From positions 21,768,198 to 21,832,197 of the forward strand of contig JAMXIF010000042.1 of NCBI GenBank assembly GCA_028583685.1: 64,000 nucleotides of DNA, in the 5' to 3' direction. How positions within the stretch are numbered: the stretch's first letter is position 1; each line of letters starts with the position of its first letter. Below, one piece after another: positions 11,563-22,589 of this stretch. The notes under the pieces are model-generated. The model worked only from the letters and a program-made list of their open reading frames with translations, did no database searches and had not been told where the DNA came from. The translations under genes and the position numbers were made by a program. The stretch is from Petaurus breviceps papuanus (Eukaryota; Chordata; Mammalia; Diprotodontia; Petauridae).

Positions 11563-12224
11563 CCATGATTCATCTCTCCTGCTAGAATTTAGACTCTTTT
11601 GTAGTGGCAAGAAATGACTTTTTACACATTAAAAAATTCCATATAGCACCTAGCAATGATGCTAATTTTTTTTAAAGGATGAACTATATAGTGGACCATG
11701 ATGTAGACAAATTACAATCAAGATTTCCTAATTTCCCTCCTTATCCAGTTCCAATCTGTGCCATTATTTCACTCAGGAATTCTATTCATAGATGACCTAG
11801 AACTCACTGCTCTGCAGGAGATACTTCTTTAGTCATGAGACCATATCAAATTAGGGTAAAATTATGAAGGTGGTATGGAGAAGATTCACTCTTATTGAGC
11901 AGGAAATTTAAAACAAACAGTATAAACTTAGAAAAGGTCAGAGGAATGGTGGCTATGATTCTCCCACATTCTTTTATTGGCAAAGTCAGATGTAGATGAT
12001 GTGAGGAGTTGGATTTTGCCTATTTTGTGACAGGGGTAGAAATTTAGAAGTATGGATTTAATTATAAAACATGATAGGAAAACATTTTGACAAGAAAAAC
12101 TGTCAATATTGTTCAACTCCATCTTTTTTCAACTCAACCTGGAAAACAAGGAGTTAACTGGCACCACAAGGTAGATGCTATAGAGGTGAGGTCATAGAAG
12201 TCAGGTCCTAGTTGGAATCAGCTA
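11563..12224. other. Non-coding unique DNA
   Basis: No gene or assignable repeat seen. Confidence 0.5.
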
Positions 12225-12495
12225 AGTAATTCTTTTCAGAGCAATCCATTCCACTTTGAGACAGTTCTAATTGGTAACAAGTTCTTTCCTATACAGAGCC
12301 GAAATCTGCTTCCCTCCAGCTTCCACTCCCTGCTCCTCATTCTGCCCTCTGGGGCCAAGAAGAACAAGTCTAATCCCTTTCCTACATGATAGCTTTTCAA
12401 ATACTTGAAGACAGTTATCATGTCATCAAAAGTCTTCTCTTCATTATGCTAAAAAATACCCAGTTATAGCTTCTCAATGTTTAGCTCCATTCCTT
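12225..12495 (-). mobile_element. CR1/L3-type LINE, ORF2 C-terminal fragment, minus strand
   Basis: The minus strand reads 'SRFRLCIGKNLLPIRTVSKW', like the CR1/L3 C-terminal motif (RFRLD.RK.FF..R.V..WN.LP). The nucleotide blocks 'gccgaaatctgcttccctcc', 'ctgccctctggggccaagaagaac' and 'cttttcaaatacttgaagac' agree. Short and inactive. Confidence 0.8.
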
Positions 12496-12539
12496 CCTTC
12501 TTTCTTTTCATCCATTTACTTATAAGCAGAAGGATTAGA

Positions 12540-12655
12540 AAATAAAATCAATGGGAGGATGAGGAGAAAAGACAAAGAATTAGGAAAAGAAAAAAAGAGG
12601 GGGAAAGAAAACAAAGAAAGAGAAGGAAAAGAAGAAAGAATAAAGGGTCAGTAGT
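12540..12655. repeat. GA-rich low-complexity tract
   Basis: An almost uninterrupted purine run on the plus strand, made of gaaaag, aaagag and gaaggaaa units. Confidence 0.85.
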
Positions 12656-12719
12656 TTATGAAGGAAAGGGAAATGAGATTTACAAAAATCAAGCAACTAG
12701 GAAATGTGATATAATTATC

Positions 12720-13140
12720 CTCTATGAGGCAACAAAGAGCTGAACTAGTTAGTCTGCTGCCCTTTGCCCCTCCATTTCCCTTCAGTAGTTGTGGTCTTCA
12801 CCCTGGAACATCTGTCCACTCTTCCATTATCCTTGTACCATTTGTAAATTTCACTAGGAGCTTCCATTTTGAGGAATTATTCACACAAGTCACCCATCAT
12901 TCCTCTCCCAGCTTTGCTTCTGATTCTCTGGACTCTGCCACTAAGCTCCTACATGAGTACTTCCTCCCCTCAATGGAGCCTTTCAGATCCTTTTTACATA
13001 TTGTTTTCCTCATTAAAATAAAAGTTTCTTCAGGGCAGAGATTGTCCTTCCTTTTTTGCTTGTATTTGTATCCCCAGTACTTATCACAGTGTCTAGCACA
13101 CAGTAAGCATTTAATAATTACTTCTGACTTGTGGACTGAA
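12720..13140 (+). mobile_element. L2-type LINE 3' end
   Basis: It ends with 'cttcagggcagagattgtcc', 'tgtatccccagtacttatcacagtgtctagcaca' and 'gtaagcatttaataatta', the L2 terminal signature. The upstream pyrimidine-rich part fits the preceding L2 region. Confidence 0.75.
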
Positions 13141-13559
13141 TTACTGCTATAATTTTGATTGGTTCGCCAAGGAAATGAGGTAGTGAAGGGAAGATAGTAC
13201 AGCTAATCGGGAGGTGAAAGCTTGGGAAAGAACTGAAGGCATAAGACAATGGTTGTAAAAATGAACAAGGTTATATATTTATATATATGTATCATAAGGA
13301 ATAGGAAAAGATGGAATTAGAAAAGTTTACTATCAGGTAAAAGGAATTTCAGAGTTTGTGAACAAAGAAGTAGCACATTTGTGACTAATGGCAAGATGAA
13401 AGGAATAACCCATTTTCTGAAGATGAGGTGGAATGGAAGAGTAGGTCAAGGAACGGAGTAAAGTGATGTGCTTCAGAATAGCCCTGTGCAAATACTCAGC
13501 CTCCAGTGGCCAGACTTCTAAGTGCTTCAGCATAGCTTTGTGCAAACCGGTAGATGCCA
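13141..13559. other. Non-coding DNA upstream of an L1
   Basis: No gene is supported. Part of 13440-13559 may already belong to the L1 5' UTR; the exact L1 start is not resolved. Confidence 0.4.
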
Positions 13560-13959
13560 ACCGTATGGGTGCCTAAGTAAATAGCAGCTGCCAGTGCTAG
13601 ATCCCCTTCACATGCTCTAGTGTAGCCACAAGGAAATGCAGAAACACACCATCAACCTCATCACACACCAGACACAAGCACTGGATACCAGCTCAGCACC
13701 AGATAAATTGCCAGACATCTATGGTCTCCAGCAGCACCAGCCTCCACCACCCTTGCCCCCTCAGTACAGTACCACACATGAGGCTCCACTATAGGCCTCA
13801 GAGTAACATCAATGAAACACTAGGTAAACCAGCCATGGTTTGCAATCCCTGCCACAAGAAGCCTGAGACAGTGCCTGAACAGAACTCAAATTTAAAAGAA
13901 AAGAAAAAGACCAAAAATGATGAGCAAACAATAACAACAACAAAAAGAATCTGACCATA

Positions 13960-15085
13960 GAAAGTTCTTATGGTGATTGGGAAGATCAAGACACAAACGC
14001 AAAAGAGGACAACAATGTCAAAATACCTATGGACAAAGCCCCAAAGAAAAATGGGAAATGATCTCAAGCCCAGAAAGAACTAACGGTAGAGCTCAAAAAA
14101 GAGCTTAAAAATCACATAAGAGCGATAGAAGGAAAATTGTGAAAAGAAATGACAATGACGAAAAAAAGAGTCAACTTGAAAAAAGAAAACTGCTTAAAAA
14201 GTAGAATTGGTCAAATGGAAAAGGAAGTACAAAAACAGGAAAATAACTCCTTAAAAGTTCGAATTGGGCAAGTGAAAGGTAATGACTCTATGATACATCA
14301 AGAATCAATCAAAAAAATTTAAAATAATGAAAAAAATACAAGAAAATGTGAAATATCTCATGGGAAAAACAACTGGAAAATAGATCCAGGATAGATATTG
14401 TCAGAATTACTGAGAACTACTTGAGAGTCACAATCAAAAGGACGACCTGCATGGCATCTTTCAAGAAATTTTCAAGAAAAACTAACCTGATATCCTGGAA
14501 CTATAGGGCAACATAAACTCTCAAAGAATCCAGCAACCATCTGAGGAAAGAGATACCAAAATAAAAATTCCAAGGAACATTATAGTAAAATTTCAGAACT
14601 ATAATGTCAAGGAAAAAAATATGTAAGTGGCCAGAAAGAAACAATTCAAATATCAGGAAACAACAATCAGGAAATTAGGATTTAGTAGCTGCAACATTAA
14701 AAGATTGGAAGTTAGGGGCAGCTAGTTGGTGCAGTGAATAGAGCACTGGCCCTGGAATCAGGAGGACCTGAGCTCAAATCTGGCCTCAGACAACCCCAAA
14801 ACAAGCTATGTGACCTTGGACAAGTCACTTAATCCCAATTGCCCTCCAGAAAGCAAAAAAAAATGCTGGAAGTCATGGAACATGATATTCCAGAAGGCAA
14901 AGGAGCTAGGACTACAATCAAAAAACCTATCTGGAGAAAGTAAGCCTAATAATTCAAGGGAAAAAATGGTCATTCAATGAAATAGAAGGATTTCAAGTTT
15001 CATAAGAAGAAAACCAGAACTGAACAAAAAATTGTTCTCTAATATCAAGACCCAAGAGAAACTTAAAAAGGGAAAAGAAAACATA
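13960..15085 (+). pseudogene. L1 ORF1 remnant (coiled coil and RNA-binding region)
   Basis: ORF1p of L1 is an RNA-binding trimer that packages L1 RNA. With breaks, the frames read a charged coiled-coil start (repeated K/E-rich heptads such as 'GQMEKEVQKQENNSLK' near 14210), then the RRM/CTD-like region: 'IPRNIIVKF' near 14565 and 'ARKKQFKYQ' near 14635. These match the family's 'PR.IIV.F' and 'A.K....KG' segments. A SINE at 14713-14863 splits the C-terminal half, after which 'KWSFNEIEGFQ' (about 14960) continues the domain. Several in-frame stops and shifts are present, so this cannot make protein. Confidence 0.8.
14713..14863 (+). mobile_element. CORE-SINE inserted in L1 ORF1
   Basis: Head 'ggggcagctagttggtgcag', B-box-like 'gagctcaaatc', core 'gtgaccttggacaagtcactt', tail 'ccccaattgccctcc' and an A-run. 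The short repeat tggaagt at 14706-14712 and 14867-14873 is a possible target-site duplication. It post-dates the L1. Confidence 0.9.
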
Positions 15086-15612
15086 AGGGATTCATTGGAG
15101 TTGAAGTGTTTGCATCCTTGTATGGGAAGATGATAATCTGTAATTCTTAAAAATTGTACCATATATTTTGCAGCCAGAAGGAATATACATAGACAGAGGG
15201 TACAGGCATAAGATGAATCTTAGAGAATAACATAAATAAATTAATGGATGAGAAAGAAGTACATTGGGTGCAGAAGGAAGGGAGAGGTAAAATGGGGTAA
15301 GTCCTTTCACACAAAGAGGCATGACAAACCTATTACCTTGCAGGGGAAAATAGGAGAGTAGGCAATGGACATTGCTTGAACCTAAATCTCAGTAGTGTCT
15401 CAAAGAGGGAATATTGTGCACAATCACCTAAATATAGAAATCTATCTTACCTGACATGGAAGTAGGAAGGGAGGAGATTAAGTAAAGGTAGGGGGAAATA
15501 GGGGAACTGATAGAAGAGAGGGCAGATCAGGGGAGGTGGTAGACAGAAACAAAACACTATTGAGGAAGGAGAAAGGGTGAAAGGAGAGGACAAAGAGGAG
15601 GAAAAAGAGGAT

Positions 15613-15940
15613 GGAGGGAAATACAGTTAGCAATCATAACTGTGAATGTGAATGGGATGAACTCTCCCATAAAAATGGAAGCAGATGGCAGTGGATCAAA
15701 AACCAGAATCCTACAATTTGCTGTTTACAAGAAACACACTTGAACAAGAGAGACACACACACAGAGTAAAGGTGAGACAGCAGACTCTATTATGCTTCAG
15801 CTGAAGTAGAAAAAAAAAGCAGTGGTGGCAGTTCTGATCTCAGGAAAAGCAAAAGCAATGACCGACTTAATTATAAGAGATAAAGTAGGAAACTACATCT
15901 TGCTAAAAGGCACCATAGACAATAAAATAATATCAATACT
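15613..15940 (+). pseudogene. L1 ORF2 endonuclease N-terminus remnant
   Basis: The translation includes 'ITVNVNGMNSPIK', 'WIKNQNPTICCLQETHL' and 'RDTHTE', aligning with the L1 APE-type endonuclease start ('T.NINGLNS.IK', 'QDP...C.QETHL', 'RDTHR'). The catalytic Asn and Glu positions of the N- and QETH motifs are visible. The rest of the endonuclease and all of the RT are missing after about 15945. Confidence 0.85.
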
Positions 15941-15945
15941 AAATA

Positions 15946-16545
15946 AAGAATGATACCATAAACAAACTGGAAGAGCGAGAAAAAGACTACCTGTTAGATC
16001 TACGGAGAAAGGAAGAATTCATGACCAACCAAGAGATGCAGAGCATTATGAAATATATAATAGATAATTTTGATTATATTAAATTAAAAAAGCTTTTGCA
16101 CAAAAAAGCCAATACAACCAAGATTAGACACAAAGTTGGGAAACAATCTTTACAGCAAGTATCTCTGATAATAGCCTCATTTTTCAAATATATAGAGAAC
16201 TGAGTCCAATATGTAAGAGCACAAGTCATTTTCCACTTGACTTAAAAGGTCATAGGATATGAATAGGTAGCTTTCAGATGGAGAAATCAATATTATCTAT
16301 AGACATATGAAAAAGTGCTCTAAATACCTTTTTATTAGAGAACTACAAACTAAAACAACTCTGAGATACCATTTCACACCTATCAGATTGACTAATATAA
16401 AAACAAAAAAAATAAGGAAAATGATAAATGCTGGAGATGGTGTGGGAAAATTGGGACACTAATGCACTGCTGGTAGAGTTGTAAACTCATCCAACCATTG
16501 TGGAGAGCAATTTGGAACTATGCCCAAAGAAATGATGAACAGGTA
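15946..16545 (+). pseudogene. L1 ORF2 C-terminal region remnant
   Basis: An open stretch at 16021-16203 reads 'NFDYIKLKKLLHKKANTTKI', matching the L1 ORF2 C-terminal 'WD.IKLKSFC..KET...' region. Further on are 'RYHF' near 16360 and, after breaks, a 'CWRWCGKIGTLMHCW'-like stretch near 16430-16470, which is the conserved CysHis-type segment (CW..CG..GTL.HCWW). It is broken by several stops and shifts. Confidence 0.8.
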
Positions 16546-16915
16546 GATTTCAGAAAAAAAAAAACTTGGAAAGACTTGCATAAACTGATGCAAAGTGAAA
16601 TGAGCAGAATCAGGAAAACATTGTATAAAGTATTAGTCAACATTGTGTTTTGATCAATTATGAATGACTCAGCTCTTCTCAGCAACACAATGATCCATGA
16701 CAGGTACAAAAGACTCGGGAAGGAAAATGCTATCTACATCTAGATAAAAAACTTGTGGTCCCTGAATGTAGATTGAAGCATATTTTTTTCACTTATTTTA
16801 TTCTTTTTTGCATTTTTTCCCCTTTTGACCTGTTTCTTCTTTCATAACTATTACTAACATGGAGACATATTTTACATGATAACACATGTATAACCTATGT
16901 CAAACATTTTTCTAA

Positions 16916-17569
16916 AGATAAAGTAGTTGCCAGTGTCTTCTTTAATACCGTATATGTTTTCCATTCTTTTGGAATTTTCCTTTTTTGAACAATGAGTTGG
17001 TGTAGCACCAATGCAATATTTACAGCACCCACTATCACAATAAAACTATGACTATAAGTATTGCATGACATTCGATTGCAAAATATGCCAAACTCTCCAG
17101 ATAGAGGGTAGAACTGAAGCATTTTTTTTAGACACCAGAAAGCCTAATCCCAAAACCAGTAAGTCGATTCCATCATAGTACCAAAGATATTCAGAAGCCA
17201 TAAAGCACTGAGAGTCATGCCATCCTTTAGCCTTCCCAAAAACCAATATGAGATCAATATTTACTCACAAACCTCTCTATCTCCTTAATGAGCTTCTTCT
17301 CCCCCAAGAATCTGGCTAGTTCTGAACCAGCTTCCTGTGGGCTCTGCTCCACCCTTCAGCAAAATCCCTCCATCACAGGCTCCATGTGATTACATTCAGC
17401 CTATTGGGGGCAGATTTTACTTTCAAAGCAGGTGGAGGTCTTCAAACTCCCCCCTAGGTCTATTAAGGGGCAGGAAAGATCTTCAAATTCCCATTCCCAT
17501 TACAATTCATAAACTGACCCCTGAAAGACTTTAAAATTGTTATCCCTAGTATAGATTTCATAGGAACTA
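16916..17569. other. Non-coding, unassigned
   Basis: No gene is supported. The 17210-17530 part is richer in G+C than its surroundings and could be an unrecognised repeat. Confidence 0.4.
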
Positions 17570-17725
17570 AAATTTAGAAAAGAATTTATAATCCAAAGTC
17601 CTGATTTTATAGATGGTGATACTAATGCCTAGAGTGGTTCATTGGATTGCTTAAAGTTACATGGATTCACTACCCAAGTCCACTATTTGCAAATCCAGTC
17701 AGTGTTCTTTCCATAAACACACAGA
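17570..17725 (-). mobile_element. Possible MIR-type SINE, minus strand
   Basis: 'attttatagatggtgatactaatgcctagagtgg..ggattgcttaaagttacatgg' follows the reverse MIR order (tttacagatgag..aactgag..cag..gacttg..aggtcacac). Diverged. Confidence 0.45.
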
Positions 17726-18029
17726 CACAGACAGACATATATCTATAAACCCATTTTTTCCCCTATAACTAACTGATCTCCAGATATTTCTAGAGAAATT
17801 TCTGATTTACACTGGAAGACAATTTTTTTTTTTTGCTGTGAGTTCCCTATGTTCATAGTACTTTATGAATTATTTTGTATTTTTAAATCTGTTTTGCCAT
17901 TTGTTGTTATATTTCACTGTAATTGTTTAGTCATGCTAGAAACTTCATTATGCCATGGCCCAGAACACACCAGTACTGTCCATGGGGTTTCTTGATGAAG
18001 ATACTGGAATGCTCTGCCATTTAATTCTC

Positions 18030-18138
18030 TAGAGGCAAAGGTTATGTGACAACTAGTAAGTATCAGAGGCTGAATTTGAATTCAGGTCTTCCTGACTCCA
18101 AGCCCAGCACTCTATCCATTGAGCCATCTAGCTGACTA
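18030..18138 (-). mobile_element. CORE-SINE fragment, minus strand
   Basis: 'tgaatttgaattcaggtcttcctgactccaagcccagcactctatccattgagccatctagctg' is the reverse complement of the SINE head. Confidence 0.8.
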
Positions 18139-18206
18139 TATATCTCCACTATATATTTTATATGTAAAATATATATATATATATTATGTATAAATATATA
18201 TATATC
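18139..18206. repeat. TA-rich microsatellite
   Basis: TA runs interrupted by tgtaaa and tgtataa. Confidence 0.9.
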
Positions 18207-18309
18207 CATCTTTATATCTAGTCATTTGTTTCCTGATATGACACAATCAGTTTTATTTGGGTGGGTGTTACTTGATGTTCCCCAGTTTCAGTACCTTCTA
18301 AATTGCTTT

Positions 18310-18462
18310 TTTTTTGGAGAGGGGAAGGCAGGGCAATTGGGGTTAAATGACTTGCCCAAGGTCACACAGTTAGTAAGTGTTTAGTGCCTGAAGTCGGATT
18401 TGAACTCAGGTCCTCCTGACTCCAGGGCCAGTGCTCTATTCATTGTGCCACCTATCCTCCCT
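18310..18462 (-). mobile_element. CORE-SINE, full length, minus strand
   Basis: T-run, 'ggcaattggggttaaatgacttgccca', 'gatttgaactcaggtcctcctgactcc' and 'attgtgccacctatcctccc'. A possible 8-bp duplication attgcttt is at 18302-18309 and 18468-18475. Same subtype as 14713 and 48543. Confidence 0.9.
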
Positions 18463-18839
18463 TATATATTGCTTTCTGAAGAAAGTATTCATCCCATCTG
18501 AACATGAATTCAATGTCAGATTTAGGAAGGAGTCAGTGGTGTGCTTGTATGTGTTTAACAAACTCCTTTCTGAGAAAAAAAATGTATTAATGACACATTT
18601 TAAGTTTAACCTGCAGTATTAAGACTCTCTTAAGTTTATATAACCAACAAAACAAATCAAGCCCTGATGTGTAGCATTTGTAAATCAAAAAGGTGTATAT
18701 GCTAACAATGGAAATTTAACAAATGTGTTTTAGAAGCCTATTCAAGCTAGATACAGTATGAGAGAGTGATATTTCATTATCTGGTCTCTCGGATCATCAG
18801 ACATTTTCCAGTAACTCAGGAATTTAACTGCCTTTTACT
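18463..18839. other. Non-coding unique DNA
   Basis: No gene or repeat recognised. Confidence 0.5.
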
Positions 18840-19275
18840 CATTTTCTTCACATTGTTGGAGTTGTGCTTATTTGTTCATTTGATTCTACTTACTGCACTG
18901 TCTCAGTTCACATCTACTCATGTTACTGTGAATTAATCATTTCTTTCTGCACATAATATGACATTACATTGATATATCATTGTTTTTTCAGCAATTCTCT
19001 CATAACGAGTGCCCGTTTTCCCACCCCAGGTCTTTGCTACTACAAATGTGTAGCAGTGGTTATATATAAAGCTTTATTTCTTTCTTTGACCTCCTTGGAA
19101 CTTATGGGTTTGATTGATGGCTAGGTCAAAAGGTATGGACAGTTTAATCATTTGTATTTGAAAATTCCAAATTAACATCAAAGACAGGCCAATTTATAGT
19201 TTTACCAACAGTTCCTATCTTCCCACAACCTTTCAAAATGTTCCCATTTTTGTTGTCATCGCTGACAATTTGCAG
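18840..19275 (-). mobile_element. Old L1 LINE fragment (ORF2 C-terminus), minus strand
   Basis: Reverse-sense blocks: 'agtgcccgttttcccacccc', 'ctttgctactacaaa', 'tttctttgacctccttgg', 'tggctaggtcaaaaggtatgg', 'ccaacagttcctatcttcccac'. They match the reverse of the L1 ORF2 end. Diverged and broken. Confidence 0.7.
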
Positions 19276-19279
19276 TTCC

Positions 19280-19910
19280 GAAAATATTTTTCAATTTCTT
19301 CCCTTGTGCCCTCCTTCACATTGAAGTCACCAAATATCAATATGTGTTGATATGGTTCAGAGATTTTTGCTAAGCTCTACACATGATTTCTCTACTTCTT
19401 CCCCTGCAACACATGTTAGTATAAAAGCTGCAATTATGCTCATTGCTGTCAGCTTGCTTTTGTTTATTTGTGAGGGCTGCAATGCAATATGCCCAAGTGT
19501 ACCATGAAATTGTGTTTCTTTTTGTTGCCTTCAGGTGCGTGATGAAATCAAGTCAGCCAACTTCTTTATTTTTCTCTCTAAGGAGAAACTGCACAGTTCT
19601 TCCATTTAGATGTACTTTTTTTTTGCTTGTTTCATTTATCTGGATGTAGCTTAGTTCTAGCAGTAGTACGTATCAGCTCGTTGCTCACTCAAGAGAGATT
19701 GTATTTTTTTAGTATAAACAGTAAATTAATATTTGTAGAGTTTTTGATTTGTTTCACTTTCTGTCTCCTTTTCCTCGGCTTCAGACTGTATAAGTACAAG
19801 ACAACCATAAAGGATAGAGGGTCATTTTGCCTTTTCATCTCTTTAACAGGTCACTACGGCTGGAAAATTCATAGCCTAAATGAGATTGAACCTCTGGTTA
19901 TTCAGCTATG
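19280..19910 (-). mobile_element. RTE (BovB-like) LINE coding fragment, minus strand
   Basis: 'ccctccttcacattgaagtcaccaa' is the reverse of the RTE endonuclease block encoding 'GDFNVKEG'-like residues. The following 300 bases keep the order of the marsupial RTE endonuclease region read backwards. The 19600-19910 part is a weaker match. No intact frame. Confidence 0.55.
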
Positions 19911-20169
19911 TTAGTCCTTGGACAGGAAAAAAAAAACAGTCTGGTGCTAGGATCACATAAAATGTCTTTCTAATTTGATGAAAGCTAAAGGAACTCCTAT
20001 TTGAAAAGCCAATAGTCACCTCTGTGGATTTAAAAACTGTTATTGTTATTGAATTTTAACAGGTGGTTATCAATCTAATAACAGTAAGAGTAAAAATTCA
20101 AACAAAGGCCTTTTATACATTCTTGTAGAAAAGGAAGAAATATTGGAAATTCAGAAGAGATCTTTTGGC

Positions 20170-20587
20170 AGTCAACAAGCATTTATTAAATGCGTCTTAT
20201 ATGCCAGACACTATACTAAGTATTACAGATAGGAAGAAAAATGCATGGTCTGTACCCTCAAAGAACTCCCATTCTAATGGAGGGGGCAACATGCAAACAG
20301 CTTTGATTATGCAAGGTATATACATAGAGTAGATGGGAGGTAATGCCTGAAAGAAGACATTAGCAGGAAGTAGGGGTGAAGGTGTCTGAAATAACCTCCT
20401 ATAAATTGAAAGATTTTAGCTGAGTCTTAGAAGGACCCTGGAAAGCATAGGTGAGGAAAAAGAATATTTAGAATATTTCAGGTATGGGGACAGCTAGCAA
20501 AAAAAGCAGGTGGAGAATCATGTAGAGGAATGGCAAGAAGGCCAATATCATTGGATCACATAAAGGACTGGGGCGGGAGCAGGGGGA
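20170..20587 (-). mobile_element. L2 LINE 3' part, minus strand (first piece)
   Basis: 'tcaacaagcatttattaaatgcg', 'gccagacactatactaag', 'caaagaactcccattctaatgg', 'ttttagctgagtcttag', 'ggtatggggacagctagc' and 'ggccaatatcattggatc' give a long clean run of reverse L2. It continues at 20837 after a MIR insertion. Confidence 0.85.
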
Positions 20588-20836
20588 GAATAAGTATTTA
20601 TTAAGCTCCTACTATATGCCTAACAGCATGTGAGGAACTTTACAAGCATTATTTCCTTTGATTACAACCACCCCATGAGGTAGGTGCTATTTTTATTACT
20701 ACTTTACATCTGAGAAAACTAAGACAGAGTTTAGATGACTTGTCTGAGGTCACAAAGCCAGAAAGACACTGGAACCAGTTCTAGTCTTTCTGACACCAGC
20801 ATCAGAGCTCTATTCATTGTGTCATCTACCTGACTC
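20588..20836 (-). mobile_element. MIR SINE inserted in an L2, minus strand
   Basis: 'agtatttattaagctcctac', 'cccatgaggtaggtgctatttttatt', 'catctgagaaaactaagac', 'gacttgtctgaggtcacaaagcc', 'cattgtgtcatctacctga'. Full-length reverse MIR, with L2 on both sides. Confidence 0.85.
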
Positions 20837-21062
20837 TAGGAAAGCACAATGAGAGGAGCAAAGTCTAAGAAGACTGGGAAAGGATCAAGTTTGTAAGTGT
20901 TTTCAATGCCAATGAAGGATTTTATACTTGATTCTCAAAGTTACAGGGAACCACTGAAGTTTATTGAGTAGGGGGTGGAGGTGATATGGCAAGACTTTAT
21001 AGTTAGGATCATCACTTTGGGAATTGAGCAGAAGAGGAATTGAAGAGGAAAAGGCTTAGGAA
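20837..21062 (-). mobile_element. L2 LINE, minus strand (second piece)
   Basis: 'aagaagactgggaaaggatcaag', 'tgtaagtgttttcaatgcc', 'aaggattttatacttgattc', 'agggaaccactgaagtttattgagtagggg' and 'atcactttgggaattgag' follow directly from the first L2 piece in element order. Confidence 0.85.
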
Positions 21063-21284
21063 AATTACTTTAGCACTTAATAGTTAATTAACAAATATTT
21101 GATGGTTCATTATTTGCTACTTCAATAGATAAACTTTCTTTTAGGGAAGTCCTTAATTTTGGGGAGGGGAGAAGGAAGAGAATCTCTTTAAATTATTTAT
21201 ATTGAAAGCAATTCAGTGAAGGAAGGTGAAGATTGGGGGTTGGGAGAGGATTAACACAATGGGCACTGTGTTTCCTTGAATGTA

Positions 21285-21425
21285 AACAGAACTGGGAAAC
21301 TTTGTCACTAAATAGTTGTATGACTTTGGGTAAATTGATTGACTGTCTAGGTCTCTATTTCCTAATCTTTGAAATAAAGGATGTGGGCTAGATTGTCTTT
21401 AAGCTTCCAAAGTTAAAAGTGTGAT
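21285..21425 (+). mobile_element. MIR SINE fragment
   Basis: 'gactttgggtaaattgattgac', 'gtctctatttcctaatctttg', 'gggctagattgtctttaagcttcc' follow the MIR core and 3' order. Confidence 0.65.
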
Positions 21426-22589
21426 CACACTATTTTTTTTCTAAGACAAGTGGTATCAGATCCAGAGAAATCCAGTAGAAGGAACAACAGAACAGCAACC
21501 TTATTTTCAGTCAAGCTAAGTGATCAATATCAATGAGAAGTAGATAATTCTCAACTTCCACTGCTCTGCAGTTACACCTACCACACACAGGAAGCAGACA
21601 TGTTGATGTATTGTTGACAACAACAGCCACAGAGTGTCTAATGCTAGAGAAGATGAAAAATGAACAAGATGAGTTCCTAAGAACTTAAGGTTCTTACATT
21701 TAAAATGATACGGAGTCAGCACAGTTAGATCATGTGAAAATGTGATTTAGATGGAAAAATAAAACATTTCATTTTCATTCCTTTTCTTTTTTTTCCCCTC
21801 AAAAACCTCAAATGCAAAATTTCATTAATCATGACATTCTACTAAATCAGTTTCCTAGAAATTAGATACTGAGTAAAAACTGTTTTTATACTTTTACAGA
21901 TCAACAACTTAAGGTAGAAAGGATCTAAATAAGGAGACACTAGTAACAAAGTAGCAGGTTTTTGGGTGTGATGACAGAGAAAGGAAGTAGAATGACTTCT
22001 TGTATGCATAACATCTGTCTCCAGATCTCTGAAAGCTGCCAAATGAATTTTCCATATAAAATCCCTAACAGGCATGAGAACCCAGGGGAAGAAGAGGTCA
22101 GAGGCAGGTGCATTGGTTGAAAGATATGATTTGGGGTAAGAAGTACCTGGATATGATATTTTTCCACATATAAACATGAAGACATTTCTCATCAACAAAC
22201 ATTCCTCTAACACTCACTCCACACGAGGGACTGACAAGGTAATTGAGTAAAATATATTGTAGTTGGTCAAAAGCACCTGCTCTATCCTGTTGAGCTTATC
22301 TGCTAAAATGCTCACATTAATGCAAACATATACAATAGAAGGAGTTTAATAATAAGACTGGCTTATTTTGTCAAATACTAGAGAGATATTATATATTTTC
22401 CTTGAAAATCAATATAAAAGGAGCGAATCATATAATTTTTATAATTTAAAGGGTTTTAAAATCAAATAATCATGTTTTATTTCTATACTTTGTTTACATA
22501 ATTTGGCCCAAATAATGAGAAGTTAATTCAGAAAAAAAGTGAAAGGAGTAACAAAATAAAAGTTTATAATGATACTAGAACTTATAATG
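21426..22589. other. Non-coding unique DNA
   Basis: About 1.2 kb without a recognised gene or repeat. Overlapping minus-strand frames at 21842-22213 look like chance openings. Confidence 0.5.

Larger units (their letters stand above)
13560..16915 (+). mobile_element. L1 LINE with both ORF remnants, internally deleted
   Basis: This is a long L1 copy on the plus strand with a 5' UTR-like start, an ORF1 remnant (about 13960-15085), an inter-ORF purine-rich spacer (15086-15612), the ORF2 endonuclease start (15613-15940), a jump to the ORF2 C-terminal region (15946-16545) and a 3' UTR (16546-16915). Roughly 2.5-3 kb of ORF2, including reverse transcriptase, is missing, and a second smaller gap lies near 16520-16530. 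Many stops and shifts break every frame. A CORE-SINE sits inside ORF1. No clear target-site duplication was found. Confidence 0.85.

Noticed and set aside
12724-13152. 142-codon open frame
   Set aside because: It coincides with an L2-type 3' region.
17210-17530. G+C-richer block suspected to be a repeat or LTR piece
   Set aside because: No ends, duplication or family signature could be recognised.
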